This document shows positions 19,780 through 29,170 of a stretch of DNA of 33,415 nt, piece by piece. The stretch is from Hypsibius dujardini. Taxonomy: Eukaryota; Tardigrada; Eutardigrada; Parachela; Hypsibiidae. How positions within the stretch are numbered: position 1 is the first letter of the stretch; each line of letters starts with the position of its first letter. The stretch is from NCBI GenBank assembly GCA_001579985.1, contig LRSR01006936.1, positions 1-33,415 of the forward strand, written 5' to 3'. The translations under genes were made by a program, and so were the position numbers. The notes under the pieces are model-generated. The model was not told the DNA's origin, did no database searches, and saw only the letters and a program-made list of their open reading frames with translations.

Positions 19780-20395
19780 TTTTGCCAGTTATTTGGGTGA
19801 AGGATTTGCGGAGACATACAAAAATTCTCATGTATCACATCTCATACCCGGCTATTTGCAACGCATAAAGAATGGATCAGCGATTCGTTGAATAAAAGAT
19901 TATGCTTTCAAACCCGTGAACATTTAGGCGAATTAACAACGGTACCTCCAGCAAATCATAAATTTCCTGGCAACCGAGGGGATTATTTAATCACGCAACA
20001 AGTGACATCCGTCGTGTCCAGCGAATAAATCAAATTACACGGAGTACACTTCCCAACCCACACACAGAAAATTGGCCCATTCCGTCCAATCTCTGTTCTC
20101 CCGTTGCCGTCTAGAAAGAAAGCAGCGCTGCTCGTTCCCTTGGGGCGATCTCGCGACAAGTCGGCGTTTTGACATTCAAAAGCGCGTAAAAACCCATCAA
20201 ATCAACGGGCACAACTATAATGAACAAATTCGATAAGGTGACAAAAACACGCCAAGGCTAAGCCCTGCTGAAGAATCTGATTGTCTGGCATTTGCATAAA
20301 GATGGGCCTATGACGCTTACAAGCTATTACCAGGCAATGCCATTCATAACTGGTCTCTGAAATTAGATCTCCGGTCAAGGTGAACCGAACATTGC
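19780..20395. other. Intergenic, no supported gene
   Basis: Unique-looking sequence without long ORFs or clear splice sites. Confidence 0.4.
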
Positions 20396-20398
20396 CCC

Positions 20399-20570
20399 AC
20401 AGACACAGACACAGTCACAGTCAGACTTACAAACACAGACACGACACAGGCACAGGCAAAGATACAGACACAGACACAAACACTACGCAGACAGAGACAC
20501 AGGCACAGGCATAGTCACACTTACAAGCACAGACACGACACAGACGTAAACACAGACAAAATCAGGCAGG
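20399..20570. repeat. Degenerate (ACAGAC)n microsatellite
   Basis: ACAGACACAGACAC-type hexanucleotides interrupted by AGTCACA, ACGACACAGG and GCATAGTCACACTTACAA. A larger unit of about 110 bp (AGTCACA…ACTTACAA(A/G)CACAGACACGACACAG) appears twice. Confidence 0.8.
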
Positions 20571-21185
20571 CACACCAAGACATATTTACAGATACACGGT
20601 TACGATATGAATGATAGCCCCCGATACAAAAATCCCGTCGAGGCCACACCCAGAAATATTTTTCTATCCTGAAGGATGCGCTTTCCAAATGTTACAAAGC
20701 TTCCGATAACGTAAACAACTAGCTTACTTCCGCCAAAGCAAAGTAAGACACCCATTTTATCCTTTTTACTATACTAAGAGTCACTAACACGTGGACGGGC
20801 GACAAACAGTCATCCGCACCGTTACCCCACACCCGAAAGCACAACTATTGTTAAAGATTACTGTAACGGAAGAAAGACGGAAAAGGGAGCGCTCGGATGG
20901 TTTAGCATACCAAACAAGCTTGAGTGCCCAACAGACACACACACACCAACAGACACTGGCATCCCGCCACTTTAGATCACAATATATGCGGCTCGTCTCA
21001 GTAAACACACAGACAGTTCCCCTGACGTACGCCTCTGTCCCGGCAACTTCACGGTCACATATCTTTTTTTTGTCCTTAATAACATGATTATCGCAGTGTG
21101 TCTGTGTCTGCAGTACACACAATACTCTGACGTCCCTCTTCCCGCTGTTTTGGCGCGCGCAGCACCGTGGCGAGAACGAACCGAC
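20571..21185. other. Intergenic, no supported gene
   Basis: Short ORFs on both strands overlap each other and lack domains. Scattered ACACAC and CAGACA islands only. Confidence 0.4.
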
Positions 21186-21189
21186 CGAA

Positions 21190-21250
21190 CAACACACACG
21201 CACACACACACACACACGCGCGCGCGCACACAGACACACACACAGACAAA
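21190..21250. repeat. (CA)n/(CG)n dinucleotide repeat
   Basis: ACACACACGCACACAC followed by CGCGCGCGC and CACACAGACA units. The alternating purine-pyrimidine run could adopt Z-DNA. Confidence 0.9.
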
Positions 21251-22030
21251 ATCATCCAGAGAGTCCAGCCGGACCTGAAAAGCCCAATAGAGATTTGAAG
21301 GACTCCCCACCGGGATAAGACATTCTATATATCTCCTTTCCCCAGGATGGGGTATGTGCAATTTCCGCTATTTTTCTGAAAGCACTATTCACTTTCATTC
21401 TTTATAGTGCACAGTAGGATGAGCATATGTGAGCAATGGTACGCACTGAATTATGGAGAGACCCGTCACACATGGTGCGTCCTTCCCGGTATGGGGATAG
21501 ACACTCATCATCCATGAATCTGGATTCGCGGACCAATACAAAACAGACACGGCGGTTGTCGTCACCGGTCGGCTGATCCGCTAACGTGATCATCCGTTTC
21601 AATGTCGGGGGCGCGTTCTGTCCGAGACGTCATCGAGAATAATGGCCGCGTTACGCGGGCTAATTTTGTTTAATGTAAGAAAAACAATGGACACCATTGA
21701 CGGCCCGGGGGGTCCAACACGATGAGGGGAAAAGGAAAGCCCATTGGCAGGAATAGAGGCTATACGAACAAGACATGTAGATTTTGCTCATTCAAATTTT
21801 GAGAGTAATACATTGTAAGGATCTATCAATTTACGGGAAGCTGCACCCTTTTCACAAGTGTTTTCGGTATTTTCTATGAATTAGTATATATCACGGTTAA
21901 GGGTGACAGCGAAAAAAATTGGGAGCAGTTCTTGGTCTCCAGGGCTCAATGGGGATTAGTCATGACCGACTGCTCTCATTAATGGCTGAATTTAAATATT
22001 TGGTTTATGATATCCTTGTATGTATGCCAG
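21251..22030. other. Intergenic, no supported gene
   Basis: A 66-codon minus-strand ORF (21402-21602) has five cysteines but no signal peptide or recognisable family. I do not call it a gene. Confidence 0.4.
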
Positions 22031-22047
22031 ATGTCATGTCTGCCTTC

Positions 22048-22074
22048 CTACATGTTTGTCTGTCTATTTGTCTT

Positions 22075-22129
<55 letters not shown>

Positions 22130-22192
22130 GTTTCTGTCTGCTTTTGTTTGTTTATTTGTCTGCCTGTTCTTTGTCTGTCTATCTGCCTAAAT
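22048..22192. repeat. (TGTC)n microsatellite
   Basis: About 17 near-perfect TGTC units (22068-22130) inside a longer TTTGTCTG-type degenerate tract. Confidence 0.95.
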
Positions 22193-22194
22193 AT

Positions 22195-24495
22195 TTCTCT
22201 GGCTGTTCATCCTTGACGCCATTCCTTGTGAGCCTTCCCAGGCAGCCTCAAGCGTTCTGTCGCATCAGTTTCCGGCCACATGTTCTCACGTCACCCAAGG
22301 GCGTTACGCTTGAACTCTTCCTGAAATATTGCGCACATACAACGCAAACTTCACTGGAAGAACAAAATCCAATTGCCTACGCCATATAGCTTCCCTAGTA
22401 GGAGAAGTCTGTCGTAGACTTGTATTGTAGGCTCAGGTTGTGCCCAGTCTGGGCCATAATCTGGGCCATAATTTACTGGTTTATGGACTTAGAATTTTTT
22501 CGATCTCTACAAATGATCCCTGTATATAATATTGCTGTATGCAGAGTGTGATAGCGGCAGCCTAATAGGGCTTTTCCTACAAGAATGAATTAAATGTAAT
22601 TTCCAAAATTATTATTATTATTAATAACTTCCAAACGATGAAAGGAGAACGCAGTTGATTTTAAACGAACGTAAACAATTAGAGTACCCGACACAGTGAA
22701 AGGGGATCGAACCAACCTTAGGGTATCTAGCCTGTTAAGGGTATTACGGTACCCACACGGCCAAGGGGTACCGAGCCGTTCTAGGGTGCGAAAGTTTTGG
22801 GATGAGTTAGACGAAGGAATAGAGTTCCTTCAGGGCTGAAAAAATTAAGTCAAGGTCTGCTGGACACATGGCCAAACCGACGCACAGCCAGACGGATGGA
22901 CAGACCTAACAGCAGAACCATTATCCGTCTGTCGCTCGGCCTGCCTCCCCGACTGTCCGCATATTCAGACTCATCCGTCGGATAGATGGTTCTTTTTCTG
23001 ATATCGGCTTGTCCATCCATCCGCTTGCACGGTCCGTTAGGCTACCTGGCCAACGAGCCCAAACCGAATAGGTCGGCCTTCACGGTTGCTATCCGTCCAT
23101 ACGGCTAACTCATCAGAATTGCAAAAAAATGCGATATCCTAGGTTAGTTCGGTACCCTGGCCGGTTCGGGACCATGGCCGGTTCAGTACTTTTGACCGGT
23201 TCGGTACATTGAGGTTGGTTAGGTACCCTGTACCGGTGCCCGGCACCCTGTTTTTTTACCACTTTTTTGCACCCTGTTTTTTTACCGCTTTTTTGCTATT
23301 TTTTGTCTCAAAATCTCCCAAGTCGAGGAAAGGGAGAGTTACACTTTAAGCCAAATAAAATCGTGGGATTTTGCCAGCTTTGCCGGAGAAATCAAATGGC
23401 TGAATGGGTTGTTCTTGCATGTTTGGTCAATAACTTTGTCAAAGTCAAAGATCTTCAAAAGTATTACCAATAAATTAGAAAAAATTATAAACAAATTTGA
23501 CATGTCAAATCACGTTTCCAAGTATGTAAAAAGATTTTCCATTATGTTTAATTCATACGGTAATTTCTCGTTATTATAGCACAGACGGTGGTATGAGAAA
23601 TTCACAATGCCTAGAAAACTTTCTAAGTACTGGAACCATGCAGAAGCCCAGGTGTTATTTAGCGTCTGGGCAGGGTGCTAAACCGCGACTGGGTAGGATT
23701 TTTTTTTCCAATTATGGTTGTGTGCACATACATGCATCCCCTTTGGTAATTCAACGAGGAACCGACATATTTCCGCCTCTGCTCTTCCCAGCCCACCGAA
23801 CTCGTGAGAAACAAAACCCTCATTTCCATTCCGCCCGCGGACAGACATCACATCACACTCATGAAAACTCCATCATAGACAGCCAAGAGACACACCCAAA
23901 TGTTTCGGCTAATTTGACGAGCACGCGCAGCGAACTTCAAGACAACAACGACGACCATGACGGTGAACGAACGCTCCCAGCTGAAGCTTCTCCCTTAGTC
24001 CTATTAGTCCTACTGCGCATACATACAATCTACATATATGTTACAATGTCGCCTCGCGCGACGCTAATCAGGAAAAGTGGTTCGTCGTTTCATTGAACTG
24101 TTTCAGCCATTTCTCCCGACATGAAGACGGAAACGTGTTGACGACGGCGGCAGTCATTGACGCTCCGTTAATCGTGTGTGCCTTGCCTTGTTGTCTACAT
24201 CGGGGTTTCTCCAAAAATTAGCCACACGTTTAGGCAACCGAGGCAATTGACAGCCCCGCCAGAGGACCCACATGCGTCCTGTATCGAATTACGGCCATCG
24301 GGAAGTGGAAGGGAAGAGAGGGACCCATTTCTTGATTAGCGGCCGTTGGGGAGATTCTCGAATAGCATCTGACCCCGTCGACCTTGACCGCTTGCTCGCT
24401 CGCAGTCCTCGACATCATAACGTCGTTCCCTCACGCATAACGAGCTGCGATTAGGACAGAGAAGATGAAAAAACGAAAAACGATTTCCGGTATTT
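22195..24495. other. Gene-poor interval with degenerate repeats
   Basis: A doubled CTGGGCCATAAT at about 22448-22473. Imperfect copies of a GGCCGGTTCGGTACC-like unit at 23148-23245, then two TGTTTTTTTACC(A/G)CTTTTTTGC units (23249-23300). A 167-codon plus-strand ORF (23593-24096) has low-complexity composition, no domain and no splice context, so I leave it uncalled. Confidence 0.4.
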
Positions 24496-24565
24496 GACTG
24501 CTTGGACCTCCGGCTGGAGAGTTGCGAGCTGACTGCTTGGACTTCCGGTTGGAGAGTTGCGAGTT
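24496..24565. repeat. 35-bp tandem duplication
   Basis: Two adjacent 35-bp copies starting GACTGCTTGGAC and ending GAGAGTTGCGAG(C/T)T, with three or four differences. Confidence 0.85.
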
Positions 24566-24928
24566 GACCTGTAATAAGTAAGCAAGCAAATCGCCGGAAC
24601 TCTTTCCAAGCCCGATTTACGCAGAGCTCGTGAGTGAGTGAGATGTAAATGAGTCCCTTTCGCATCCGGCGTGCCTGCTGCTTCCGTTAGCGACCTCGGG
24701 ATTACGGCTTACGACTGTCGGAAGGAGAACAAAACAAAGGCTGCAGTTCAATCAACTCAAGTGCGAAGTGAAAATGATGCCATTTTCAACCTTGAAACGC
24801 GTTTCGCTTTTATGTTAAGCTAACATATCTCTCTGAAATTGGAGCATGCTTCAAACAAAAAGACAATCATTTAGAAAGCTTGGTTCAGGAGCGTGTCAAT
24901 CTTTGACTAAATTTGTTGTGCGAGCTCA

Positions 24929-25740
24929 TCAGTTGCCAGCGAAGATATCTTTGAACGTTTTCCCTTGGAATCCCAGATCATTGGCCGGATAGTCGACGAA
25001 CTGAATGTACAACCTGAAAAAGCAAACAAAAATAGTGTGCCGGCAGCGGCTGTTGCATTGGGTGTGTCACCATGCGGCTGAGTGATTGATTGAAGCATTG
25101 TCGAGTAATCAATGCTCAAACACTTAATTAACGATTGATTGATTTGCTTGGGCAAAGTCAAGGCAGCTAAATATTCAACTGGTGCTTTACATGGGCTCAA
25201 TTGATTGATTGGTTAAATTCAGGAAACGTAAGCAGAGACGCTACTCGTCAGCTGTGCACCCAATTGATTGATTGATTATTGAAGAAATAATTTTGTTTTT
25301 TTTCAGTCAGAGTATAACGTGGCGAATCGATTGATTCATTGATCCGATATTTTTCTCCGCAGTGAAACTTCCCGCGATTTCCACGTCCTACCTACCGATT
25401 CTGAGGGATTTTCAACTTTTCCTCAATTTTGTTGAACAAAATCTTGGCCAACTCCTTGTTCTTCTCGCCGCCGATGCTGCCGATGCTGCCGAGGAAGGCG
25501 TGACCGCAGGGCTCCTCCGTTCCGGCGAAGCTCATGATCTGGTCCGGGACGATATGGATGCACAAATACTGCAACCAAAAAGGCGTCCGAACAATCACAC
25601 TCAAGCCAATAGAAGAAACAGGAGAACGGTACCATTTTGGGCTTCTGAAGAGCGTCAGCCAGCAAATCAGTCAGCTCTTTCAGCAAGTCCGCAGGGATTT
25701 GGCTTTTCGGCACGTTGGTATGCAGCTTGAAAGTCGGCAT
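24929..25740 (-). CDS. MIF: Macrophage migration inhibitory factor (MIF) homologue
   Basis: Three exons: 25740-25633 (108 nt), 25568-25396 (173 nt) and 25013-24929 (85 nt), 121 residues. Splices are ATG|GTACCG to TTGCAG|TAT (phase 0) and AATCG|GTAGGT to TTTCAG|G (phase 2). The protein aligns without gaps to human MIF over about 110 residues. P2 becomes the N-terminal catalytic proline after Met removal. K33, I65 and Y96 of the tautomerase pocket are kept. The pocket Asn at residue 98 is Gln, and the second Cys of the C-x-x-C motif (residue 60) is Ala while C57 stays. MIF is a trimeric cytosolic or secreted protein with keto-enol tautomerase activity and cytokine roles in vertebrates. The start is set by the required Met-Pro. 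The C terminus is about six residues longer than human. The 64-nt and 382-nt introns are small, and the second is rich in TTGATTGATT. Confidence 0.95.
25014..25395. repeat. (ATTG/TTGA)n-rich MIF intron 2
   Basis: Scattered clusters of TGATTGATTG-type units, for example near 25081-25092, 25133-25143, 25199-25212 and 25263-25277. WASHC1 intron 1 has the same flavour. Confidence 0.6.
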
Positions 25741-26097
25741 TTTTCCAGTGGAATTATGATCCGGAAAGTTAAAAATATGTTCGGGACTCGGGACGAAGGA
25801 GACCAATTCAGGGGCAGGAAAATTAAATACTCATACCTCACGGAAGGAGTTAAATTGAGGATTAAAATTAAATTGAGGATTAAAATTACGATCAGCTGTT
25901 CGCACTCGAGTCATACGTTCACTGGTAGGGTAAAGCGGTCACCGGGGCAGAACAGCCAAAAGGAACCGAACTGATCGACATGTTCTCTTCTTCTCTAATA
26001 TCATTAAAACTTAAAATCAACCGAGCGTGATTTCCAAAATACCAGGTGATACAAAAAGAATCATGATGCACAACAACAAGGCTTGACCGCTCGAATC
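25741..26097. other. Spacer between MIF and the BTB gene
   Basis: 5' flank of MIF and 3' flank of the BTB gene. The MIF frame stays open upstream to an ATG at 25804-25806 (22 extra residues), but that start would mask the catalytic proline. A GGATTAAAATTAAATTGA-type unit is duplicated at about 25845-25885. Confidence 0.5.
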
Positions 26098-27337
26098 TTA
26101 GAACTTTGACTGTATACGCAATTTACTGTAACCTAACTTGTAAAATAAACGGATACGTCTATTTACAAAGTTGGCCTTACAAATTATCCCACAACAAAGC
26201 AGTCTGATCTGCCAATTGCAGTTATACTCCCTGACACTTTTCAATCCGCCGCTCTCAACGAACCCCTTGGCGTTGCTTTTTTTGAGGAACGCAAACACAA
26301 AGTCCTTCAGTTTCGGCACGCCGTGCCATTCCGCCAGGATAATCCGCTCCGCAGCGTTCACCAGACTAACACTGCGACGCAGATGCTCCACGCAGACTTC
26401 CTTCAGATGCAGGAGCTGATACTTGTCCGCCGCCGCGAGGAGAGTACCCGTCGTCTTAGGAACCTGCTTAATGGCACCGCCATAGATGAAATTCAGGGGA
26501 GCAGTCAGGTTGCGGTTGGATTGGAAGTTGGCCTGGTCCGCCTGTAACTTTGCCGTGATCTTGGTCTTGCGTGGCTCCCGCCTCAGTCCCAGAGTCAACT
26601 GCAGGGACTATTTTAGTGTGTAAACTTAACACAAAATGTGTAAAACTAAAGCATTTTGTGTAAATCTAAATGGCCTAAGGTTTACACACTTTTTGACATT
26701 TTATAGCTGTATATTCGTAGAAATAAAATTTAAGAAATGCTCTCAAGCAATCTCCGCCATAACGCTATACGCGGACAGTGGGTAAAGGCAGTGTAGTCTT
26801 GTACATACCTGAAGATTCAGATCAATACAATCAAGTCGTACAATCTCCTCTGGACTGCAAGAAAGTTAGTGCTTCTTAAGCCGGCGTTTTTGAGGAGGCC
26901 AAGGAAACGAAACAAGAGGAAGAGATTTTTGGGAAAGTTCAGTTCTAATATATTCATTGTTTTGTCTGAGATTAACAATTTCTCATCCTTGCGTATCGGT
27001 TTATGAAAGCAAATATTACAAAACAGTACTATAAAGTATATTACAACGTTATTATTGATTTTGGGGTACTTGTGTTAACCTTAATTTTCCCTTAAAATAG
27101 TCCCAGAGTCAACTGGATGTTCGCAGCATGAAGAGTGAGTGAGTTCTCGATGAGAAACTTCATGTGTGGATCAGGGATGTCGGCCATTTCGATCATGTCA
27201 GAACTGACCTCTACATCAAAATGGCCCGTCAGGTGCCATCCACATATTACGTAATCAAAGGAGAGTAGCTGGGTGGTTTGGACCCTTGATTACTCACCAG
27301 TAAAATAGATCCCGCCCTCCCGCATAATTTTGATTAT
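26098..27337 (-). CDS. BTB/POZ-domain protein (SPOP-like), 3' exons, 5' end not found
   Basis: The clear part is 26598-26098. From about 26480 it reads LNFIYGG, then LLAAADKYQLLHLKEVCVEH, SLVNAAERIILAEWHG and LKDFVFAFLKKSNAKGFVES. This is the C-terminal half of a BTB fold plus the following 3-box/BACK-like helices, closest in pattern to SPOP/TDPOZ proteins, which bring substrates to cullin-3. The last ~30 residues are unlike SPOP and may be read-through past an unseen splice. Upstream I can chain small exons in frame: 27337-27298 (40 nt, CCCAG|…|GTGAGT), 27210-27114 (97 nt, TGTAG|…|GTTGAC) and 26854-26809 (46 nt, TTGCAG|…|GTATGT), then CTGCAG|TTGACT at 26598. Phases 1, 2 and 0 agree, but domain support there is absent. 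The first half of the BTB fold is not seen. A pseudogene cut by an insertion is the alternative. Confidence 0.55.
26585..27115. mobile_element. TIR-bearing insert flanked by a 17-bp direct repeat in the BTB gene
   Basis: AGTCCCAGAGTCAACTG occurs at 26585-26601 and 27099-27115, 514 bp apart. Just inside lie inverted ends GGGACTATTTTA (26604-26615) and TAAAATAGTCCC (27093-27104), followed on both sides by related TTAACACAA motifs. Removing one repeat copy plus the interior makes the minus-strand frame continuous (…HAANIQLTLGLRREP…). This is what a recent insertion into an exon, or an intron gained by insertion, would look like. No transposase. Confidence 0.6.
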
Positions 27338-27339
27338 CT

Positions 27340-27860
27340 GGGTAGGTGGGTGGTTGAAAAAAGTATATTTTGATAACGTAATATATGCATGGCGTCTAAC
27401 GGCTGTTGCTGATTTATTGAGGACGACACTCAATCAATCACCAGTCACCACTCGGAACACTGCCAAAAAAATTAAGAAAAAAAAATCAAATATTCAATCA
27501 CTGGATGACTTTTGCATATTTTTACGGTTCTGCAGTTGCAAAACAGGTGATCAACCGAACAAAAGGTTTAGGTTTTCTTCGCTCACATAGCTTTGCCAGA
27601 TCTGACATTTTGATAGCGGCATAGCTCTGACGAAAGAAGAGTATTGTAAAGGTGACTTTCTAGTTTCTACATCTAAAAAAAGGCGCATTCAATTTGCTGA
27701 AAAAAAGATTTAATATTTTGTTTCGCTAAAGAGATTAGATGTGTTTTTCCTATCCAAATTAAAATGGATTGAAATATATGTTAAAATATATCATTTTTAA
27801 ATTTTGCATGTAAAGAATTTTTAGTATGAGAGCGCCAAAAGAGCGCCAGCGCAGACTTGA
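27340..27860. other. Intergenic, AT-rich
   Basis: Possible location of missing 5' exons of the BTB gene, but no splice-bounded open segment with matching phase is evident. A-rich and T-rich runs dominate. Confidence 0.35.
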
Positions 27861-27862
27861 GA

Positions 27863-28032
27863 ACGGGCAGAGAGCGCGAGCGCTGAATTTCGAGAGCGGG
27901 CAGAGAGCACGAGCGCTGAATTTTGAGAGCGGGCAGAGAGCGCGAGCGCTGAATTTCGAGAGCGGGCACAGAGCGCGAGCGCTGAATTTTGAGAGCGGGC
28001 AGAGAGCGCGAGCGCTGAATTTTGAGAGCGGA
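27863..28032. repeat. 33-bp minisatellite, five copies
   Basis: Unit GGGCAGAGAGCGCGAGCGCT followed by GAATTT(C/T)GAGAGC. As 33 is divisible by three, the frames stay open on both strands (for example RARALNFESGQ repeated), but there is no start context or flanking coding signal. Confidence 0.9.
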
Positions 28033-28133
28033 CCATCTCTTGTTCAAGCCCGTTCACCAAACCTTTGATGCTTTTTATTTTTTTGATTGATGGTAAACGT
28101 TGACGACCGCACTCTCGCTAAAAATTCATAGTT

Positions 28134-28495
28134 CGTACTGTATGAGGGAAGGGCCCTGGAATGGGCCACTTGAATTTCCGTACCCTGGAATGGGTCACCG
28201 GACGACAGGGGACGCTCTGTCGCAAATTAATCGAAAACAAATAAGTCACGGCGTAGTCAGCGTCCTCTATAGCGAGTTTTTTCCGACTGTCCAATTATTT
28301 CGTTTTTTGAACATGTTTCCACAACTTTTTTTCATATCTGACACGCGTTCCACCGGGTTATCGATTATTCTCTGTCGTTTAGAATCTTGGTGATAGCCAA
28401 AACCTGTGTGGAAGTTGTGATTCCAGGGTGGCCCACTCCAGGTACGGGAAAGTCAAGTGGCCCATTCCAGTGCCCTTAGCTCATACTAGTACTGT
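28134..28495. mobile_element. MITE-like element with inverted repeats of about 66 bp
   Basis: Left arm 28134-28199 and right arm about 28428-28495 share CTGGAATGGGCCACTTGA and TGGA(A/G)TGGG(T/C)CACC on opposite strands, with GTAC…TATGAG at the outer ends. The 97-codon ORF inside has no recognised domain. Confidence 0.65.
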
Positions 28496-28627
28496 ACTGC
28501 CGCGTTAGCTTCGCGCAACAAACACAGCATTTTCAGTATATACTGCCCGGGCAATAACACACGGAGTGGGGGGAAAATCGCCCGGGGCGGCGCTACAGGT
28601 GCGCGAAGCTAACGCGGCAGTACAGTA
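28490..28627. repeat. Perfect 27-bp inverted repeat, 84-nt spacer
   Basis: 28490-28516 is the exact reverse complement of 28601-28627 (TACTGTACTGCCGCGTTAGC… arm). The spacer contains two CCCGGG palindromes. It overlaps the outer end of the preceding element by a few bases. Confidence 0.85.
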
Positions 28628-28764
28628 ACAGTAGAGAGTTTTCGCAAACGGTATATCGCACGGTATAGCGGTACAGTACAGAAAAATGAACTGGGGTCAG
28701 AGAGAGTTTTCTATACTGTACGGCTATACCGTGAGATATACCGTTTGCGAAAACTCTCTACTGT
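28628..28764. repeat. 51-bp inverted repeat (hairpin) with 35-nt loop
   Basis: 28628-28678 pairs with 28714-28764 with only two mismatches (arm starts ACAGTAGAGAGTTTTCGCAA). Transcribed, it would form a near-perfect long hairpin. It could be a MITE or a source of small RNAs. Confidence 0.9.
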
Positions 28765-28937
28765 AACAACAGTAACAGTAACAACAACAGTAACAACACC
28801 AGTAACAACAGTACACCAGTACAGTACACCAGTACACCAGTACAGTACACCAGTACACCAGTACACCAGTACACCAGTACACCAGTACACCAGTACACCA
28901 GTAACAACAGTAACAACACCAGTAACAGTAACAGTCT
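28765..28937. repeat. (ACACCAGT)n and AACAACAGT minisatellite
   Basis: Core of about eleven ACACCAGT octamers, some linked by ACAGT, flanked on both sides by AACAACAGTAACAGT-type units. It begins exactly where the 51-bp hairpin ends and reuses its CAGTA edge. Confidence 0.9.
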
Positions 28938-28939
28938 CC

Positions 28940-29170
28940 AAGCAAGAACAGTGTCATTAGTTTATAGAACAAAGTATACAGAACAAGCGCATATACTACA
29001 GATCAATGTGCAAAAACTCGCAAAAAAACACTACGCTTGCCGAACACAGCAGAAGTGTTAAACTTTTAGTTTTTTGGAGCTCCGGGTGCAGGCTGCGTGA
29101 AATCTTCAGAAAATTATAATCTACGAGGGAATTTTATTTCAGAGATATTGCTAGTGGTATGCTGTGAAAA
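28940..29170 (+). promoter_or_regulatory. 5' flank of WASHC1
   Basis: About 230 nt between the minisatellite and the WASHC1 start. It must contain the 5' UTR and core promoter unless an upstream non-coding exon exists. I see no clear TATA box. Confidence 0.35.

Noticed and set aside
23593-24096. 167-codon plus-strand ORF
   Set aside because: No domain, no conserved-looking motif, no signal peptide and no splice context. Composition resembles non-coding DNA.
25741-25806. 22-residue N-terminal extension of MIF from an upstream in-frame ATG
   Set aside because: MIF needs its proline at the mature N terminus for tautomerase activity, so the Met-Pro start at 25740 is preferred.
27781-28068. Repeat protein of RARALNFESGQ units
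   Set aside because: The 33-bp minisatellite is open in frames on both strands. There is no start context, signal or flanking exon, so no gene is called.
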